From positions 3,610,232 through 3,674,231 of the forward strand of contig CATQJL010000326.1 of assembly GCA_958299035.1 (NCBI GenBank): a stretch of 64,000 bases of DNA, read 5' to 3'. The stretch comes from Cylicocyclus nassatus (Eukaryota > Nematoda > Chromadorea > Rhabditida > Strongylidae). The notes below the pieces were generated by a model, which was not told where the DNA came from, searched no databases, and worked only from the letters and a program-made list of their open reading frames with translations. Below are positions 49,401 to 64,000 of the stretch, in pieces. Position numbers and translations under genes: made by a program. Within the stretch, counting starts at the first letter, position 1. Each line of letters starts with the position of its first letter.

Positions 49401-49957
49401 GATATGAAACATCATACGCTTGTGAAGCATGGTGGATATCTGGCTACAGAGCAAAACGCTGGTAAGCAGCGGGTGTGCAATGTTCATTTCCTCATAACAA
49501 TAAAGCACAGCATCTATTGTTAGTATATGTATCAGAAGTGTTAAGTTATTGAAATGATGCGGTTTTTCACTGTGTTAACGGGGAGGCGACCAGGATGAGC
49601 AATCTTTCCGGTTATAACTTACCTCCTCAGAAACTTACAATCTAGAGTATTCTATAGCAGCAACGATGTTCTATTTGGTGTCCATCTAGCAACACCTGTA
49701 GCGGTAAGTTGTAGCTTTAGACATGCACTCCTAGACCGATGGTCAGCTTAACTTCACTGATTCCAATTTTATTCGAATGAGGAAGGTAGCTTAGCTTCCT
49801 GATGCGATTCCTTATGATCAGAGTGAACTTTAGTAGGAAAGCCATATCTTACCATAAAAAGAGTCCATTTTCTGTCCGTTTTCTTTGTCGAGCCAAAGCT
49901 ATTTTTTTAGGGTACATCGAAAGTCCTCGAGTATGGGTTCTCTTCAAAGGCGAATAG
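46475..49957 (+). CDS. C2H2 zinc-finger protein (seven to eight fingers)
   Basis: Thirteen exons splice in phase: 46475-46516, 46696-46802, 46951-47036, 47809-47925, 47972-48060, 48120-48251, 48309-48436, 48495-48588, 48640-48804, 48890-48974, 49042-49187, 49245-49461 and 49911-49957, about 484 residues. The first exon (MNGSLHRQSVRQRS) is tentative. After an acidic, Ser/Pro-rich N-terminus come finger-like units CKRCKNRF..HLRDRH, CPFCDKRF..HFVKKH, a degenerate CTRCYKC unit, CFECTPVRNLC..HRKKFH, CNLCNLKF..HKKMSH, CHFCEEIF..HERIH (with an HTGMIKFEC linker), CRICDYKA..HCKNEH and CSICQEKT..HTLVKH. The protein ends GYIESPRVWVLFKGE. Irregular spacing suggests a nuclear DNA-binding regulator rather than a tandem Krüppel array. 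I do not recognise the orthologue. A MITE occupies intron 3. kin-29 follows on the same strand. Confidence 0.85.
47168..47629. mobile_element. MITE with ~200-bp imperfect inverted arms
   Basis: The left end CTAACAAGGGAAGGATACCA matches the inverted right end CTAACATAAGGGAAGGAGAC, and similarity continues inward through GATTGAAGATG and the inner GAGCGTTTGAATGTCC block. It is non-coding and fills much of intron 3 of the zinc-finger gene. Confidence 0.65.
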
Positions 49958-50219
49958 CAGATCTTGGTCGCTTCAAAGCCTCACTTTGGAATTATAATCA
50001 CTGCACATAGCTTTATGGTCTAAATGTATCCCGACATAGTTTGTTTTAGTGTTATTCTTTGCTTGTTGCACATTGTTCTTTGCTAGGGATTGTTATAAAT
50101 GTCGTACTGTAATTACTAAGCGGCATTCATGCGCTAAGCGTGTCTATGTCTTTGTCTTAACACTTTTGATCTGTTAATTATCAGATAAAGATGTTCACAC
50201 TACGCATTGAGTCACAGAA

Positions 50220-50418
50220 CGCCCTCAAGTAGCTACGAGCAGCGTGGAGTAACGCGCTCCACTGCGAATGACATCATGCGACTGCGCGCGAGGGGGAGGC
50301 GTGCGAGTGGGCGTGGTCGGGGATCGTGCGCTCTATGCAGGCGATTGACGCACGAGCAGCACCGAGAGGGACCCTCTTCATAAAGAGGAGGACCTCATAG
50401 GTCTTCTGTACCATCGAT
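50220..50418 (+). promoter_or_regulatory. GC-rich promoter-like region of kin-29
   Basis: An abrupt CpG-rich stretch (about 50247-50345) in AT-rich surroundings, ending shortly before the kinase start codon. It includes a TGACATCA word resembling a CRE/ATF site and a GTGGGCGTGG word resembling a KLF/SP-type GC box. TTCATAAAG is a weak TATA-like word. CATAG just upstream of the ATG could be a spliced-leader acceptor. The functions are inferred from motif likeness only. Confidence 0.4.
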
Positions 50419-60364
<9,946 letters not shown>

Positions 60365-61240
60365 AGACGTTTGATCTTTTCTTCATTCAACAAGTCGGAT
60401 AGACCTAGTCCAGTAGTGTGGAAGTGATTGTTGGAGACGTATATGCAGAAAAAAGCATGGCAGATCATTCTTGCAGATACGTCTTTTAACCATTTCTGAG
60501 ATCCTGCTGTAACTGGCCCAGCTAGATTGCATCGAATCTCGTCTGGAGCGGACCATAACCACTTTGAAATTGTTATGATGTTGTTGTTTCTCCTTCCTTC
60601 TCGCACTGATAACAAATTTGCTCTTCCATTTCAGTCATACAGCTTCATGCTGTGCTCCTGGTCATCACTCTCAGACTAACCGCCTTCACTGTGTATATGA
60701 CCCGCTTTTGTACCCTTAATAATATTGTATGAAATGTTCGTTTTGTTCTAGACGCAATGCGTACCCCTAGGTCACGTTGTCACTTACAGGGTTTTGTGCT
60801 AGACGTATGCTGTTCCTCTGTATGCAAACGAAACTGCTTCAAAATTGTAGATTTTTTTTGTATCAGAACTGTGATGCTCGGTCGATTCGGCAACTTTGCA
60901 GTTTGTTCACATTGTCCCTAACTCCGTCTCACCGTTTCACATGCGCGGTTCTAATTTCAAACTGTGATGCTGTGAGCTTGTGCGGAATATTTGTTTAATA
61001 GTTGACGACTTCGATCTGTACTTAGTCATGGAAAATGTGATAATCATCCAGAATAAGGTTATTGTGAGGATTTTGTTCCTTTTTTTTCTGTTTTTATCTT
61101 CTTTTTTTTTCTTGCCACTTCTTTTATGAATGCTAGAAGCTGTCTCGTATTGAAATTCTTCATTGGCGCTCGTTAAATGATAATTATTCATTAATGTACA
61201 TGTCTGCGTGATAATTGTATGAAATGTTTGGATATAAAAC

Positions 61241-61246
61241 AATAAA
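61241..61246 (+). terminator. Candidate poly(A) signal of kin-29
   Basis: AATAAA about 880 bases after the kin-29 stop, in a T/A-rich context. It would give a long 3' UTR; earlier variant hexamers may be used instead. Confidence 0.4.
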
Positions 61247-61895
61247 AAGTCCACTTCGTACATAGAACAACGATAATATGACACTCACGGAGTTAGTTCT
61301 TCAAAGATATCATAGTAGCTACTTAATATCTTAAGTAAGACACTGCGACCTTCTTCAGGTCATTCTCTCTTTAGCACGTTAGATACTACTCGCAGTGTTG
61401 CTTCACTTTCCCGTTAAGAATTACAAGCTTCACTATCCTGAGAAATTCAGTGGTCATAATGTAACTTTACAGCAGATCTTATGTGACTCATCCGCAGTCG
61501 AGAAGTCCAATTCACATACTCGGCATACTAAAATTTCGTTGACGTGGTAGGTTTCTGACGTTTTTTTGAATTTGAAGCTTCGATTTTTGATTTATGATCT
61601 TAATAGGAAAGTAAAAACTACATTATAGCCACCTTTTGTAATCAAAGTTCCTACTTCTACAATCTCTACTCTTGTAGACAGCTAACTCCTTTTTAAAAGA
61701 GTTGCTCCTTTCACTTCCTCACTGTTAACGGAAGAATTGGTTAGTCTCTACCACGGTCTGGCTTGATTTTGGGATTGATAAAAGCGTTCAAATCACAATA
61801 AGTGACACGTGATTGACATTCATGACTTCAAAAAAGCAAAAGCGAAAGCGCCTTACAGCTGAAAAAAGATGCCTGAGGAGTACAATTGCTGCATT

Positions 61896-61901
61896 TTTAT
61901 T
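61896..61901 (-). terminator. Candidate poly(A) signal of the minus-strand gene
   Basis: AATAAA on the minus strand about 275 bases after the stop codon at 62176-62178. Its position suits the partial gene to its right. Confidence 0.35.
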
Positions 61902-62175
61902 GAGACTGCTCGACTGCATCTGCTTCACAATCGATACTGTTTCTCAAGCGGATCTTCTACAGGCATATACAATTCTCGAGTCCTAACAAGAACAAATATA
62001 AGCATATGTGGGCCTGTTAATATTGCAACGAGGTACAAGGATATAGATCATCACCCGTATTTGGATTGACTGCAGCAAACCGATGAACATATCACGCATT
62101 GAGTGCACTACGATATGAACTGAAGTTAGTTCAATGTTCTGATATGTGAGAATGAGCGATGTACAAATAGCCCCA

Positions 62176-63950
62176 CTAAACGGCAGCCCGATTATCCTGT
62201 ATTTTGCAACATCCCCGGTCTTGTCGGAAACATGTCGCACCAATACAACCTACCCACGGACGACCAATTTCAGTCGCGTCGAGAAATGACGGTTCAACAA
62301 CCACCTAAAAGATTACGAAGCTGTTTGCAGAGCCTAGAAACATCCCTCCAGTACACATGTCCACTCGGCGAGGTCTCTCGTGGAATGCCTTACATGACTT
62401 CCAAAAGCGAAATGGACATCAAAATTTACTTTTCAGAACAAGGTGCATACTAATTTTTTCTTCCACTGGAATACGTGCCAGAAGTGAAATCCGCATGGCC
62501 TTTACTCTTAGAGAAATGCAGTCACACGAGAGCCCTTGCCGAATGATGACAATTTTGAACCCACACACCTTTTGCGCTCCCGCTCTCGTCAGCACGCTTG
62601 TGACGTTCTGACTAACCTCTGCATAACGTGTGGCTGCTTCGTCTGACCATCCAGATTTCGATTTATCCACCTAGAAGCAAACGTAGTTGTCGAACTACTA
62701 GTGTGGATCAACAACCAGACCACATCCTAACTACTGTAGAAGCCACTAGTGCGCCCCAAAACCGATGCTATGCTCCACTTTCTAGCCGAAGGGAATTGGA
62801 GTGTTACTTACACAGATCCCTCACAAATTAGTGACATAGCGCATAGGAGGGTGTTGCGAGCTGGTTTTTATTCACCGTATGAGAGCATAAGGGACCCGTA
62901 CACTTCGCCGAAAAAAGTCCAAAAGCGCTCGAAAAAGCCCGAAAGAGCCGGAACGTAAAAACGAAATTGTGATAGAATTCTGACGTTATTTTGATGTGCA
63001 GATTTTGATGTGCAGACGACAGAAAATGAAGCAAAAAGACTCGGTTGTGAAACCAATAACATGTCTTAGAGTCAAAACGGAAGGGGCGTTCCGGCTCTTT
63101 GGCGCTTTTTCGGGCTCTTCTGCGCGCATTTGGGCTTTTTTTCGGCGAAGTATGACGGGTCTCTAAGAGTGCGGCTTATGCACCTGAAGAAAAATTCAGA
63201 ATTGCGCAGAAATCAGTCTACAGACGTGTGCGGTTGAAGATGATGCTACAGCACAGCGATAATTACTGAAGGAGTAGAAAATTTTTCCGACAATGAACTT
63301 CTTCGTTTACCATAAAAATGACTTAATGATAGTTCGCGCATCTTGATGTAACAAAAGCTTTTTCGCTGTCTACAACAGAAGCTTAGAATGCGGCCATACT
63401 CCCTGACACACCGTAAGTCAACTTTAAAGTTATATACTGTCGTACAAAAAGAGAAAATAACTAACCAAAAAACTCAAGTGAATGAGGGCTTCAAACTGAT
63501 TTCCAGGCCACAGTCTATATGCGTGGATGTGAGTGCACGTGACATCGGGAAACTGTAACTTCACTATGCCATTAGAAAGTAATCGCTAAATCGGTCTTGC
63601 TGTAGTGCTTTCGACATTACCAAGTTGTCATTGACGTAAGCACACAGTGACAACCTCGAAAGCCGCTTTAACCAGCAACGCTGTGCCTAAATCATACCTT
63701 ATTCGAGATCTCATCCTGGAACGATTCGACATGAAACTTTGCTGGCGTGTCTGCGAATATGTAAGGCATCATCTCTCTGACTATAAGCAAAAGGTCATGA
63801 AAATTTCAGAGACCTCAAGAGGCATACATGCAGGAATGATGAGCAGGAAAAATAGGATCGTTGTTGCAACTGCGACCATTGGATCCACATGTTTCCAAAT
63901 CCAAGATTCTCCAAGCCAAGGAGGTATGGCAAGACCAGCTACGTACATAC
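62176..63950 (-). CDS. Partial membrane protein gene running off the right edge
   Basis: Minus-strand exon-like blocks with good borders: 63950-63814, 63750-63698, 62670-62569 and 62304-62176 (terminal, stop at 62176-62178). The first encodes IPPWLGESWIWKHV, then a membrane-spanning stretch VAVATTILFFLLIIPACMPL, followed by a basic tail (SNRSRMRSRI). The third encodes KSGWSDEAATRYAEVSQNVT and RAGAQK. The last gives a short Cys-rich end (VGCIGATCFRQDRGCC). The phases of blocks 1-2 and 3-4 agree, but the link between block 2 (phase 2) and block 3 (phase 0) needs at least one unseen exon between 63697 and 62671. I do not recognise the family. The 5' part lies beyond the window. Confidence 0.4.
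62893..63161. repeat. Inverted repeat (palindromic MITE-like)
   Basis: GACCCGTACACTTCGCCGAA through GAGCCGGAACG (62893-62955) recurs inverted with small changes at 63087-63161. The AAAGCCCGAAAGAGCC-type words recall the Pro-rich decamer palindrome at 44445-44884, but the two are not clearly the same family. Confidence 0.65.
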
Positions 63951-64000
63951 CTGAAACTCATTACTTGAGATAAGAGAGAATAACTAACTATATGCATTAT

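Larger units (their letters stand above)
60365..62175. other. 3' UTR of kin-29 and convergent intergenic region
   Basis: Follows the kin-29 stop and separates it from the minus-strand partial gene. T-rich, with poly(A) hexamers facing each other (61241-61246 plus, 61896-61901 minus). No supported coding exon lies here; a minus-strand open frame at 61983-62243 overlaps the neighbouring exon in another frame. Confidence 0.45.

Noticed and set aside
61983..62243. Minus-strand hydrophobic frame resembling a receptor fragment
   Set aside because: Overlaps a better-bordered exon in another frame; no receptor motif.

Overview
This window is nuclear DNA from a nematode, most likely a strongylid (hookworm-type) parasite. 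Evidence: small exons split by introns with GT..TTTCAG-type borders, a protein set of nematode character (Clc-like claudin relative, KIN-29-type salt-inducible kinase), long AT-rich introns, many Tc1/mariner-, hAT- and MITE-like repeats, and numerous poly-G/poly-C tracts. The species is not provable from the sequence alone. No prokaryotic features, CRISPR arrays, rRNA or convincing tRNA were seen. All gene models were spliced by hand, by joining open frames between consensus splice sites and checking that phases agree.

Layout, left to right. 1-3480: no supported gene. 3747-9649 (+): an eight-exon, four-pass Clc-like membrane protein with a Tyr/Gly-rich tail. 9650-19955: a gene-poor 10 kb holding an hAT-like element (15934-16610) and a mariner-like MITE (18104-18290). 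19956-27964 (+): an 18-exon protein of about 710 residues with a formin-type GBD/FH3 armadillo region followed by a disordered Ser/Pro/Arg tail and no FH1/FH2. 29069-30263 (-): a two-exon Arg/Tyr/Gly/Pro-rich protein ending in a Cys/Trp motif. 31758-44352 (+): a 14-exon gene with a probable signal peptide, a Thr-rich linker and a catechol-O-methyltransferase-like fold that lacks key catalytic residues; its introns hold a mariner-like MITE, a Tc1-like foldback element, an hAT element with a perfect 8-bp target duplication and a TA-flanked MITE. 44353-46474: palindromic repeats. 46475-49957 (+): a 13-exon C2H2 zinc-finger protein. 50419-60364 (+): a 23-exon kinase closely matching nematode KIN-29 (SIK/AMPK family). 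62176-63950 (-): a partial, weakly supported gene that runs off the right edge.

The genes do not form an obvious pathway. The zinc-finger gene and kin-29 are co-oriented and 461 bp apart, but a GC-rich promoter-like stretch lies between them, so an operon is not favoured. The most unusual biology is the predicted methyltransferase pseudoenzyme joined to a secretory leader and mucin-like linker, the stand-alone FH3 protein, and the dense, well-preserved DNA-transposon landscape inside introns.
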